From the NCBI GenBank assembly GCA_025403435.1, contig CM046348.1:18017679-18081678 (forward strand): a stretch of DNA of 64,000 nt, in the 5' to 3' direction. Positions within the stretch are counted from its first letter, which is position 1. Each line of letters opens with the position of its first letter. Positions 10,392-21,976 of the stretch are shown in pieces. The notes under the pieces were generated by a model that searched no databases, was not told the origin of the DNA, and saw only the letters and a program-made list of their open reading frames with translations. The DNA is from Artocarpus heterophyllus (lineage: Eukaryota; Streptophyta; Magnoliopsida; Rosales; Moraceae). The position numbers were made by a program, and so were the translations under genes.

Positions 10392-11875
10392 TGTATATAT
10401 ATATTATCACTAGGTTTTGCAGTTTCGCATTCAAAGAAAAATTGGAACAACATGAGCAAAGACACGCTGAATTAAAATTGTTCAACCTTGCGACTATGGA
10501 GTTGGTGGGATTCGGAAATACTTATCACGCTTCTCTATGGTCTGTAAGAAAGATTATAATATGTCTCTCAAGCGTTAAAAGATCAAAGACATGCATGAAA
10601 ATATGAAAATATACATGTTTTCGGTGTATTATTGGAATGAACGTGTAGCACCGCAACGTTAGAAATTGAAACCACGACGCTAAGATAGTGCAAACAAAAC
10701 TTTTGGAACAGTGGATGTATCTGTTGTAATAGTTGTGATGCTATATAAAGAGATACCTTTACATGAAAAGGTACATTTGTGTATGAAAGGTTGCATGATC
10801 ATATATTTGCAATGGTTCATGAAATGACATCCTTGTGTGTAATTAAATCTTCAGAGAAAATTATAGGTCTCTAATTTTGTTCTGGAACTCAATGTTATTA
10901 CTAGATATTGTGTTTAAGTATTTGCTGTATTGTGGGATAATTTGCCGTTATTACCGTTAACAAACTTAGTAGTGGAGGCAAATAAATCCTTCAAAAAAAG
11001 TATTTTTATATGCCTCAAGCCCATTTTATTTTCAGATTTTTTTAGTCTCCATTTCTTGTTCCTATCCACAAATTCTTCAACATGGTTCACCACCACATTT
11101 TTACTCAATCAACACTATACCTGAGAAACGGGAACAAAAGTCAGGGATGAAGATTTGACGGTCAAAACATAAATTCGATTGTCAAAACAAAGAGGAGCTT
11201 CTCGAAATTTGCCTTGCCGATGAGTTTCGTTGTCTGAAAGGCCAACGCTGGCAATTATAGGAGGAGAACAAATTGGAGACTTTCAATGGTAATTAATATG
11301 AATGGATTGGTTGAGTTAATAACGATCCATATGTAATTTTATTTTAAAAATGTCATTTGCAAGGATAGAAATTTTAAATTAAAACATAATTTTGTAGGAA
11401 AAAAATTTTGACAAAGTATTGTAATTGTCAAGTAGAGTTCTCATATTTAAAGGGTGTATATATATATATATATATATATTATTGAATTTTATCTCAAGCA
11501 TTAGAATAATAATTCAAAATAAGCAATCTTTTACACATTAATATGATGCAAGCCCCTTTTAGATAATTATTGGGACAATGGCTTTAAATAAAGGATCTAA
11601 GTTCACTTAATAAACAAATATGTCAAAAAAATTGCTTTAATTTTGAAAAACAAAATAATTCGCATTTCACAAATTATACAAAACAAAACGGCAGTATACA
11701 TTTTACATATGTTCTTAAAAAAAAAAATGAGAAAGATGCTCAATCAAGCAGTGGGCCCCGCCAATATAATTTATTCTCCACAACAAGATGAAGAAAATAA
11801 AAAAATTCAAAAGCTCCACAAATTGAGCTCTGGGTTGTATGGTAAGGGGTAAACGCAAAACCTTAATTAACTTAA
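10392..11875. other. Intergenic, no gene recognised
   Basis: AT-rich sequence with only short open frames of no recognisable family. A (TA)n microsatellite lies at 11457-11480. The stretch from about 11650 to 11875 is probably the 3' untranslated region and flank of the FLA gene on the minus strand. Confidence 0.6.
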
Positions 11876-14064
11876 TCACATAAGCAAAATCACCATGCAC
11901 ATGCTTAGAAGGACCATGGCCAATCTTCCACCGTCCATTCCTTGTGCCCCACTATCGTTGTCGGCTGTCTGATCATCCGACTCGGCTTCTGGAGCATCGG
12001 CTTCAGGGGCATTGGCTTCCTTGGTTGACTCGGCTACCGTCGGTTTAAACAGCTCTCCAGGCAACAAAACTTTGTTAAGCTTATATATGGCTAACGGCTC
12101 CTGGTCAATTAACGTCCCCATAACCTTGGCCGTTACTACTTTGGTCTCCAAGGTTAAGTCTTCGCCATCAGTTTGCACCGTGAAGTCGTACTTGTTGGCG
12201 CGGTCCGTGGCTAACGTGTTGACGACGCCGTTATTATCCTTAAGCATCTGGATTGACTCGTAGACGGGGAGGCCGTGATATAACAGTAACGAAGTCTTCT
12301 GGGACGCCGTTAAGTTCTTGTACCTGGGCATGAACCCCTTGATGACGCCGTCAGTTGGGCAAAACACCGTCAAGCCGGCTTCGATATTGGCTTGGAAAGT
12401 GGCGTCGGCTCCAGTGGCTATTAACAAGTCGGCGAACGCTTTGCAGCTTTGCTTTGAGAGAATAGTCGTTAGGTTCAGCTCACTTGGCCCCGCAGTCGGC
12501 GCCTCGGCTTCAGCTGAGGTCAATATCTGTCCAAATAACGGTCAATTTTCATTCCGTTAGAAGTAATAAAATAGGAAAAGTGACAGCTCAGTGTCACGGA
12601 GCAGCAATCATAAAAATCAGTGTCGGTCAATATTGTGAGAATAATTATTTTAGAGAAAAATATATTCTAATTTTTTTTATATGCATCTGAAAATTAATTA
12701 TTGACGGTGGCTCCGTTACTAACGGACCGTTAGTGTTTAGAGAATAGTAATATTTTAAATATATATATATATAACTCTGATAAATTTCAAAATGAAATTA
12801 AAGTGTGGATCTGGATCACTAGACAATCACAGATCTTATCATCTTTTTAGTAACACTTTGTACACCCCCCAATACACTATTTCCTCAAAAAATTTTACAC
12901 ATATATCATCTGTCTTTACTTTTTATCTTTATCCCATTTGCAAAAGAAAACTACTAATAAATATACGGCCCACTATCTAACATTATTTTTATCCCATTTG
13001 CAAAAGAAAAATAGTAATAAATTTTATACACTCACCCACCATCTCACATTACTGTTTAGAGAATGGCATATAGCCAATTAAATGAGTAAATTATATGTCA
13101 ATATTGGGCCCACCCAATATCTCACTCTACTTTTTGGATAATGGCAAATAGCTGGTTAAAAGAGAAAAATATATGTCATGTCATATTTTTTAAAATATAT
13201 ATTTATTCATACGGCATTTAAAAAAATTACGTCATATTATCATTTTTATTACATGTTTTAAATTGTGTCACAATTAAACACATAGACATTTACAAAAAAA
13301 AAAGTAAGTTTAAAAACATGCCATTATAAAAATTCCCTAATTAATTTGCATGTCATTGAGTTTTTCCAAGAGTGGAATGCCATATGGGGATCACTAGTTC
13401 TTTTGCACGATGCTGTGGGACATCGCATTATCAATTATCATCAATCTAGAAAAGCCAATAGTAACAACAACCGCAGGAAACTTGTTCCTTATCTCAAATC
13501 AAGATAACCACTAGTGCAGCAAGCAATGTTATAAGTACAAACCTGGCTGATCTGCAAGACTGAGATGTTGTACGGGATCTCCCTAATAGACTTAACGAAC
13601 CGGGCATTGAGGTGGCCATCATTGTCTTCAACGCCGAAGCCGACTTTACCGCCTTTAAGGTTCGTGATGTTGACATAACCGGCAGTTCCGGTGGCGGCGC
13701 CGCTGGCCTGGAAGAGGCTGGAGGCGAGGGTGGTGCCTTTTGTGAGCTGGTGGAGCTTCTTGGCGCCAAAGTAGTCGACGAGAACGTGAAGGGACAGCAC
13801 GTTCCGGATGGTGTACACAGTGTAGCCCTTCGAGAGGAGAGTCGACATCGCGGCGTTGTCCACCACAAGGACCGTGATAGTGAGCCGCCGGTTTATCTCC
13901 GCCGCCAAGTGTGTCTTGGTGAGGTAGCTGTTGAAGGTGGAGTATTGGGGGTACTTGGCTAGAACGCGAGTGATGTTGTGGGCGTTGGAAGTGGAGGGGA
14001 GGGAAAGGGAGAGGAAGAAGAGGAGGAGAGGGAGGAATGGTAGTTTTGATTGTCTTTGTGGCAT
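11876..14064 (-). CDS. Fasciclin-like arabinogalactan protein, two FAS1 domains, GPI-anchor type (two exons)
   Basis: Predicted coding exons are 14064-13543 and 12526-11876, joined in phase 0 across an intron with GT..AG ends, giving 390 aa. The first ATG in frame is at 14064 and is followed by a hydrophobic signal peptide (residues ~8-23, cleavage near SNA/HNIT). FAS1 domain 1 spans about 29-172 (ITVLVVDNAAM, LHVLVDYF, YNISVLQIS). A short Ala/Pro-containing spacer (EAEAPTAGPSE) leads to FAS1 domain 2 at about 190-335 (LTVFCPTDG, LLLYHGLPVY, NKVLLP). The tail has APEADAPEAE, then a small-residue region and a hydrophobic C-terminus typical of GPI-anchor signals. Such proteins sit on the outer face of the plasma membrane or in the cell wall and are linked to adhesion and wall architecture. 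Layout and sequence resemble the FLA1/FLA2 group. N-glycosylation sequons (NIT, NIS, NLT) are frequent. The AGP modules are unusually poor in proline. Confidence 0.93.
12527..13542 (-). other. Intron of the FLA gene (1016 bp)
   Basis: On the minus strand it begins GTTTGTAC after CAG and ends TTTGGACAG before ATATTGACC, so both sites fit consensus. It is AT-rich and holds imperfect internal duplications: TTTATCCCATTTGCAAAAG occurs twice (about 12929 and 12989), and a block beginning near 13055 recurs near 13135. A 17-base palindrome, ACTAACGG-A-CCGTTAGT, is at 12718-12734. Confidence 0.85.
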
Positions 14065-14992
14065 TTTGGCTAACAATTGGTAATTTGGTAGGTTGGAATG
14101 ATTAATTGGAGATATCAGAGGAGGAATGGTGAGGAGAGGAGAGGTGTGTGCTTTTAATGTTGGAATGATGAGGTTTGGTTGGCGTTAGTGACAACTTGGA
14201 TTTGGAAGGGTTTGATGAGGGCATGTGTTGTGGTGGGTCCATTAATTGTATTATTGGGGTTTTGAAGAGGGTTTTTTTTACTTCTTTTTTTTAAGGGTAT
14301 TTTTTATAAGTTCATTGATTGGAAAAAATTGGATAGTTCTAAGGTTGAGTGTGAACAACTATATAGTTCTAGATTTGTATATATCTTTACATTTTTACCA
14401 CTTTAATAGGATTTTAATCAAATCTATAGTCTTAAAACAACAATAATCTATAAAGATATTTTACTGTATAAAGCTTAAAAAAAAGAATTTAGTAGTTTAT
14501 CGCTCTCGAGCAGCAAAGTGTTTTTAGTCTCAATACATACATACATATATATATATATGTGTGTGTGTGTGGGATTTGCACCTAATAATGCTTCAAAATT
14601 TAGAGAAAAGTTAATCTAAATGCCGGTTTGGAAATTAGAACATAATTAGAGAGTTACCAACTGTTTCACAATTTCATGATTGTATTATTATTATTTTTTT
14701 TTTTTGAAATCCTTTCATGATTGTATTATGATCATATCTGCGGACACATAAATGAACTAGATTATAAACAATATTTGCTATATATAGAATCCATTGTTTT
14801 TGTTGGTCAAATAATGCACGCTTACTCTTATGTTCCTAACGTGCAAGGCCGGTAACAACATATGCTTCCTTGAATAAAGAAAGCATGTGGACCACGGTAT
14901 ATTATCAAATCGCTGAAAGGAAGCATAGGACAGAAAAAGCAGACAATTTTATTTAATCTCAATTAAACGTCCCAAGTCCCAACTCCCAGTGC
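14065..14992. other. Upstream region of the FLA gene
   Basis: The minus-strand promoter and 5' untranslated region should lie here, but I cannot fix a TATA box. A composite microsatellite of ACAT, TA and TG units lies at about 14536-14572. No other gene is seen. Confidence 0.5.
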
Positions 14993-15222
14993 TTTTTTTT
15001 TTTTTTTTTTTTTTTTTTGTGGTAATCTACACCTCCGGGTTCTAGAGCCCACCACGGTAGGCATGAACCCTTTATATAAAAGGCCCCTTAACTCCCATAG
15101 GGTTTATTCGACTAATCCGGAGCCGATCCATGGAGAGACCCGAATGTGGCAAGAGTCTCCTAGGCAACTGTGTTCACAAGGACTCGAACTCGAGTCGGTT
15201 GTTTAAGTGGAACAATCCCCAA
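14993..15222 (-). mobile_element. tRNA-type SINE, minus strand
   Basis: Read on the minus strand, the element has an A-box-like segment (CCACTTAAACAACCG, 15210-15196), a strong B box (GAGTTCGAGTC, 15191-15181), a ~165-base GC-rich body (GTTGCCTAGGAGACTC, GGATCGGCTCCGG) and a poly(A) tail seen as T's at 14993-15018. This order and size match plant tRNA-derived SINEs. I could not find a convincing target duplication, so the 5' end is approximate. Confidence 0.72.
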
Positions 15223-16895
15223 TTTTTTTTAATAGAGTAATATTTATGAATTAGTTCCTTCAAAAAGAAAAAAAAAAAAGATTTAGTTGGGACATAACTT
15301 TCTTCTAGATTGTCATTTATTAGAGACTTGATCATTGATCGATGGTGATATGGACCTCTAGACGGCAAGATTTTCAAAACGATTAGCAGATATGTAGAGA
15401 AATTAGTGCAAATGAATATACTGGACCCCCTCTCATAATTTGTTTTGCCCCTAGTGCATCCTCACACATTAATTAGCCATAGCTTATAGGCTAATAAAAA
15501 TTATTCTTTTCAAAAAAAATAAAAATAAAAAAAATTAATAGGCTTGGTACTAATATTCGCATAAATTGTCATTGCTTATGGTTTTTTTTTTTTAAAAAAA
15601 AAAAATCTACTAAACAGTTAAGGTCATCCTAACTATTCTAACATGAGCAGTCACTATAAAACTGAGATTTTCATGTTAAAACATCAGGAACTGACCTTCA
15701 AGTGAAGTAGAAATTTAAGCCAAATCAATATTTCTGTACCATGCTATCCTTAAATCAAATCTAGGTTGGCATTGTAAAAGATTACATCAGAGTTGAAATA
15801 TTAATGTACAGTAAAGAAGAATTGGGACATGCAAACTAGATAGAAAAGTCTACCACTTGAAACTACAAACAAGGAAAAACTTAATTTGCATGCTAAAATC
15901 CACTATTATCTTCCATAATATGCATGAAAGTAGAAATAAGAGAAGCAAATTAGGTAGGAAAAACTACCAATTGAATCTACAAATAAAGAAGTACTTCTTT
16001 TGAAGGTTAAGATTTCACTGTTATCTACCATAGTTTAAAGAAAGGGTATCATTTTCCAACCCCCATTATTCTTTTTGGCACCTTTTGCATGGTCATGACT
16101 CATGGTGATGTTTCATTTCTCCTAATTGGTGTCCATTTTTTATTTTTCCTTTCAAATAAGAGATTATCAAGTGGTTAAGCTCTGGGACCCACAACTGTCG
16201 GTGGCAGTATACTTGAGAAGAAAAGCCAGACTGGCATGAAAGAAGCTATATGCATGAGATCGGACATGGTTGGTGACTCCACGTCAGCAAATGACCCTTT
16301 CATATATATTACTACTTTTTTTCTCTAAAAAAACAAGTACAAAAAGCATTCAACATAACATAATTGTTAACATTTTGTTTTCAACACTGGCAAATCCAGG
16401 TTGTTAATTTCTTGTCCTAACATCCTCTGTTGTATAGTATGTTAAAAGAACTATTGAATTGATCTTTCCTCAGCTCCTTATGCCAAATGATAAGTTAAAA
16501 AAAAAAGAAAAAAAGAAATCTGCAGCTTTTTCTTAGTTACAGAAATATTCCAAGGCCCACATTTCACATTTTTATTTGCCAGAATTGAAGCATCATAGTA
16601 AAACTTTTATGGCAGCCAATGGCCATTATGAATTTCGTCTTCCATTGGAATTGCTACGATGAGACGCTTATCCATGAGAGACAATCTCGTGGTGGGTATT
16701 AATTGGATTTGTAATGGGCCCCATATTTTAAATGTTGAGAATCTGCGTTTGGTGCAAGGGATTTTATTTGAGACGAAGACGATTAAATAGATGTTGTCGT
16801 TTTGAAGCATCTTCTCTCCCTCTCTCTGTCTCTATCTTTCTTTTTTTTTTTTACTGAAATTATAACAAATTAAAAAAAAAGACGAAATAAATTTA
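15223..16895. other. Intergenic, no gene recognised
   Basis: An imperfect ~113-base direct duplication covers about 15790-16020 (TAGAAAAGTCTACCACTTGA near 15840 matches TAGGAAAAACTACCAATTGA near 15952). A short minus-strand open frame (16607-16810) has no family resemblance. Poly-pyrimidine runs occur near 16810-16850. Confidence 0.5.
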
Positions 16896-17059
16896 GGGGG
16901 TGTTTGGTAGTGGTAGTAATCACTCAGTTCTTACTACAATTTCAGTTATGAACAGTGTAAAGCTCTCATATGCTACAGTAACATTAAAAAAAATATGCTA
17001 CAGTATAAAACTCTCACATGCTACAGTAAAAGTGGTTCCCACCACCCTTCCAAACACCC
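16896..17059. mobile_element. MITE, TIR GGGTGTTTGG, internal GCTACAGTA motifs
   Basis: The left end GGGGGTGTTTGGTAGTGGT is mirrored by the right end ACCACCCTTCCAAACACCC. Inside, CTCATATGCTACAGTA and CTCACATGCTACAGTA repeat. At ~165 bp, with TTA at the left flank, it resembles Tourist/Harbinger-type MITEs; the exact target duplication is unclear. It is the best preserved of a family seen also at 34365, 35759, 36347 and 49603. Confidence 0.75.
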
Positions 17060-17650
17060 TATTAAATTAAAATGAACTCATGATCGATCTACGGTGCAAA
17101 ATCTCTTACAGCCATATGGACTCACTCTTTTACTTTTTCCCCCTTCCAATGCATGACTTCTCTTGTTTGAACAAGTCCAAAAAAAGGTAAAAGACTAAGA
17201 ACAAACCAAGGCCTTGGTTGTGGAAATTAATAACGGACTATGATCTCATGTCCCCCTTTCTCTGTCTTTCTCCCTGTCTCTCAGATGAAATTTTGCCACA
17301 TCATTTAAGTTTGAAATGTCAGCGTCTTTGCCTACCATAAACATTTAATTGAGTTGGCCAATTTAAGCACTGTGGCATAATCTTATTGGAGAGATAGGGA
17401 GAGAGACAAAGAGGGGGAAACAGGAGATCTCCATCCATTAATAACTTCGACTCCATTTTGAGATTCTAAATGTTGAATTTATAGACCCTTATCTTAAATT
17501 AGAGAAAAAGAAAATTTGAAAAGTAAAGAAATGAGAAACGATTTGGTGGCTATTTTTGGTCCATTTGTGACCCTATTCAGTGATCCGTCATAGTGATCCA
17601 TCATTGCCAGAAAGAGGTCACTAGCAACGACATAAACCGGTAAATATTTA

Positions 17651-17755
17651 GGGTCTATTTGTTTCGTGGTTTGAATCAAGATTTGAATCATTTCGTTACA
17701 GTATTTTTTCTCACAAAAATTTAAATGTTCATTCAAATACTCGAATCAAACGGGC
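17651..17755. mobile_element. Small MITE, ends GGGTCTATTTGTTTC / GAATCAAACGGGC
   Basis: About 105 bases with imperfect inverted ends and TTTA-type flanks on both sides. The inner sequence (GTTTGAATCAAGATTTGAAT) is itself partly palindromic. It belongs to a different MITE family from 16896-17059. Confidence 0.6.
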
Positions 17756-19515
17756 TTTTAGATCAAGATAAGGGTCACTCTAGAAACCCCAAATCATGAT
17801 GGTAGGTTTGACCCACCCTTGGTCGCAACCCATCTTCTATCGCGATAGCGGGTCTTGATTCTATCACTATAGCAGTTTCTGAGCAAATCACAATTCCAAA
17901 CCCACCTTCCTTCAGGATAGAGGTCATGATTCGTCGCTGCAGTGGTTATGAATCACGATCACTCGTCTTCTCCCTCCAATGGCAACCCACAGTGATATTT
18001 CCTCTCTGACCAAATGCCAACGAGCTCCTTCGGCGACACTAGTTTTTTTTTTTCCCCCCTTTTTTTGAAAGGACAACTCCAATTACTTGTGAACGATGAA
18101 CAATTTTTTCCTTATTATTATTATTATTTGCAAATATGGGTAAAATTAAAATGTAAATGTTATATTTAGCTATACTGATACATCTTACGTTCTAGACTCT
18201 TTCATTTTAATCCAATGGTGTTAACAAAGTTGTTTCATCAATGAGAATTTCTAGAGAGTCCCATTGCAAAATTTCTCATATACATACATACATACATATA
18301 TATATATATTTATATATATATATCTAGGCAAGGTCTTATATATGGAAAACAGCCGTCCAACACACTCGCAGAGGATCTTTTGGCGTAGGGAAATCAGAAT
18401 GTCAGGGACAAATATTGTGTAAGGGGCAATTGTGTCAAAGAACAACCTCATATTTGAAGGGACAGTTGAGGCAACAAGGGGAATGTGTTAAGAGACAGTA
18501 GATCATGTCAGGGATGACAGAAATATAATTTGCTTTACAGGTCTTTGAAGCAATTTTGCAAGCTAGAAAAATAGGTAGTTAGGCTTGGGAAAAAATGTAA
18601 AAGCTCATGTCCAACGATTTGTAATGGAAACCCATAGTCATAAAGATGTAACCAGGTACTCCAAAAAGGATTTAAGTGACGTTCAAATTGAAATCGTTAG
18701 GAGGCGAGTTGAATAAAAACATAAACGACATGGTAAAAAATCTTTTTGAAATATGTACATAAAAGATGACTTTAACATAACATTTGTGCTTGAAAGTGGT
18801 ATCTATAGTCTGATGTGCAGCATGAAGAAGTAAAAGGATTGAACAAGATTGAAATATCCTAGTATTCATTTAAGTGTATGCCTCTTGAATATAGACTCTA
18901 TCGGTGTAAAGTCGTATATACTAGATTATGGGTTGCAACAAACTGGTTGAAGGCATCCATGAAAGCATCTGCTACTATAAATTATTTGTTATTGTTATAA
19001 AGATATAAAAAATAACGTTCTCGTAACTCAAAATTTCTTATGCTTATATAATAATAGCACTCGACTCGAATTAAAAAAAGATTAAAGAATGGTATATACA
19101 CTCAATTAGTACATAATTTTGGAGCTATCTGTGATCTCATTACTATCCGTGTTTGCTCTTTGTTTTCGGCGGTTTGGTGTGTCCTGGTTTCGAACAACCA
19201 CAGGATCTCTAAGAATCGCAAAAGGTGTATTTGAATCATTATCTATTGGAGGAGGGGGAAGGGACCAAATTAATGGCTGGGCACTAAATTCTTAAACATG
19301 AGAGTTAAACATGCCATTTCATATCCAGCCTCTTTGTAGAAGTCCACATGTTTTGTTGCATAGTAGGCCAGTTAGTTAAATATAGAGTGCAGAGCCCTAA
19401 ATCGAATTAGTTCCAAAATCTTTTGGCTATCTAAAGTTTGAGAATGGGTGCGAGTCAATTCCTGTGACTTTGCATCAATAGTCCACCATAAGGGAATCCA
19501 GGATGCGTGCTATGC
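17756..19515. other. Intergenic, no gene recognised
   Basis: A moderately GC-rich patch at about 17800-18050 is followed by AT-rich DNA with a TA-rich microsatellite near 18284-18325. Open frames are short and unrelated to known families. Confidence 0.5.
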
Positions 19516-20110
19516 CACTACTACAAACGAGGGCTTTAGCAACAACATAAGGCTAATAATGTGTTATTTGCGACTTGTTGTCGTAAAAAATTGTCATTTG
19601 TTTACCTTGAACATGTCATTGCTATTATTATTTGCAACGACATGCCATCGCAGATAATACCGCATTGGCTACAGCATGAGGTTGCAAATAAAGTGGAAAT
19701 TATCCTCACATACATTGTCACAACTACATAACGCCGCCAAAAGTAATATGGTGCGAGCAAGTTCGGGGCAATTCACACGTAATTGTAATGACATTGTCGT
19801 TGCAAATACCAATAGAATACAGCTGGCGCTAACGAGTCAAAGATATTTATTTATGAAGTTATTTGCAACGAAGTGTCGTTGCAAATGGTTGAGTATTTAA
19901 TATTTTGGAGAAAAAATTGGTGGAAGTTTTGGTGGTTTCCCAAAAACTATATGTGATGACTTTAAAAAATATTGTCGCAAAAGGTGGCTCCAGAAACTTG
20001 GAAAACCATTTCAATTTTTTTTCAGCTTAATCTAATCGGTGTCATTGTGATTACTAATAGCAACGACATTTTAGGTATTTACGATGACATATGTCGTCAC
20101 AAAAAGTTTT
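19516..20110 (+). mobile_element. Terminal and subterminal region of a CACTA-like element
   Basis: It starts CACTACTACAAACGAGGGC, a typical CACTA terminal inverted repeat, followed by dense short inverted subterminal motifs around GCAACGACATGTCGTTGC (GCAACGACATGCCATCGC near 19634, GCAACGAAGTGTCGTTGC near 19867, ACGATGACATATGTCGTCAC near 20081). Only this end is recognised; the other end may have been lost when the gypsy remnant to the right inserted. No transposase is seen. Confidence 0.65.
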
Positions 20111-20640
20111 GCACATAAACCAGAACACGGAATCTTTTCCCCCATTTTTTCCAACTTTCTTCTCTCATTCTCTCCAATTCTCTCATCCCAATCAGTCGAA
20201 ATCCCTTCCAAACCCTAAAAAACCTATTTCATTCACATTTTGCTCTAGATTACAATATAACCCAAAAATCCTCGAAAAGACTCTAAAAAATCCCCCAAAA
20301 TGGAAAAAAATTCCTCTATTTCTCTTCCACTTCTACTGCCACCTGCTGCCATCATCATCACCACTGATTGTTGTCACTGCTTGTCGTTGCCACTAGTCGC
20401 TTGATGCCACCACTAAGTTTCCAACCTCTAGTTTTAGTGGGTATTGAATTGTGTGAGTTTTTAATTGTTTTTATTTTTTAAAAATGTTGAAAATTTTGTA
20501 TGATGTAGTTGTTTTTAGATTGTAATTATGTTGTTATGATGATTATGTTTTTGATTTGGGTGATTTTATTGATATAAGGTAGTATGATTATGATTATGTT
20601 GTTATGATGGTTATGTTTTTAATTTGAGTGATTTGTTGAT
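20110..20640. other. Leader-like pyrimidine-rich segment and short duplication
   Basis: From 20140 to 20300 the sequence resembles an untranslated leader (CTTTCTTCTCTCATTCTC, AAACCCTAAAAAACC) and could be the interior of the CACTA-like element. At about 20530-20655 a ~75-base block (GTTGTTATGATGATTATG, GATATAAG) is tandemly duplicated. No gene is supported. Confidence 0.4.
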
Positions 20641-21770
20641 ATAAGATAGTATTTCTGTTGACCTTGAGCTTTGAATTGGGTAGGGTACTTCTTAGAAAAG
20701 TGACCCTCATGGCTGCAAATAAAGCATTGATTTGTTCCATGGCAACATTCACTCGAGTGCTTCTTTTCACATTTGGCACAGGGCTGTATCTGCTTGTTGT
20801 TGTTATACTGGCCACTACCACTTCTTATTGCTCTGACCCTTGTTGATTTTGGTAATTGCCTTTCTCTTATTGTTCTATCAGTTCCGATTATTGTTGTTAC
20901 TGCCCTAGGGAGAGTTCTAAGTGTTCAAGTAATTCACATGATGACTTTGTTGGGGTTGTTTTTCTTCAACTTTGATAGGTGGAATTTAGCCCATTGTACC
21001 CTCAAAACAACTTGTTTCTAATCTTGACATGGACTCACCTCATCAATGATTGCTGTAATTTTAGGTCAAAGAACCCTGATCAACCTCCTAACTCTCTCAC
21101 CATCATCACTGGCCATTCTTGAACAAACTCGTCCCACCTAATCAAACTTAGCAACCACATCAATAACTGACATATCTCCTTGACAAAGGTTCTCGCACTC
21201 GTCATAATGTTTCTGAATGATGTTTATGTGAAAGAACTTTGCCTTAAATTCACAAACAAAGTTAGTCCATGTCATCTCATTTATATTTATGCTCTGCTCG
21301 ATCCTATCCCATCAGATTTTGGCTTCCATTATTAGGTAGTTTAAGGCACAGAGGACCTTTTCATTCTCAGTAAAACCCATCAGCTTCAAAGTAGACTAAA
21401 TCATCTTCAACCATCCTTAAGCAACCAATAGATCCTTGGAACCTTCAAAATTAGTTGGCTTAACATGTTTCTACCTGACCAATAAGGGTTCTTAATAAGT
21501 AGGTCTTGCTTATTGTGTAGGGGCTGAGGCTACCCCTCTTTGCTATTTCGAAAAAGGTGGTATGTTTTCACCTTGTCCTTCACCTCCATGACCATTAGTA
21601 CTAAGCTCATCAATCTATCTTCTTTGATCTTGAAGCTGTCATTGAAATTCAGCAATCATTGCCATTAGGTTAGCATCGGCCGAGTTACCAACTCTGGTAG
21701 CAGCTTGAGCACGAGCTTGAGTCCTTTTATGGGTATTTATTTTCAATATCCTAGAAGAAGAATAATAAGT
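20640..21770 (-). pseudogene. Ty3/gypsy gag, decayed, minus strand
   Basis: On the minus strand, translation with frame changes shows the N-terminal TQARAQAATRVGNSADANL (near 21700), the capsid-like segment FKAKFFHINIIQKHYDEC and DMSVIDVVAKF (near 21180-21260), and two zinc knuckles near 20690-20760. The first knuckle is PCAKCEKKHSSEC. The second, CFICSHEGHFSKKY, has Tyr in place of the last Cys. Several stops and shifts break the frame. The segment lies between a primer site and LTR on its upstream side and unrelated DNA on the other side, so pol and the 3' LTR are missing. Confidence 0.85.
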
Positions 21771-21961
21771 TTAGGAATGAATTTTTAATTTGACTAATGA
21801 GATAGGATTTCACTACTAAAATTTTGCACTAAGGCATTAATCACTTTGAATTTGAACCTTGTAATTCGTTAAACTTACATATAGATCAATTTAACAAAAA
21901 CAAACTTACTTGTAGGACTTGAAACTGACATGTGGCAATGTACATTGGAAACAGAAACCCA

Positions 21962-21974
21962 CTTTGCTACCATA
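21962..21974 (-). promoter_or_regulatory. Primer-binding site of the minus-strand gypsy remnant
   Basis: On the minus strand ATGGTAGCAAAGTG follows the LTR end. It matches the initiator-Met-tRNA site TGGTATCAGAG with two substitutions. Confidence 0.6.
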
Positions 21975-21976
21975 GA

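Noticed and set aside
12012..13962. Open frames of 70-125 codons opposite or overlapping the FLA exons.
   Set aside because: They are shadows of the real minus-strand coding exons in other frames.
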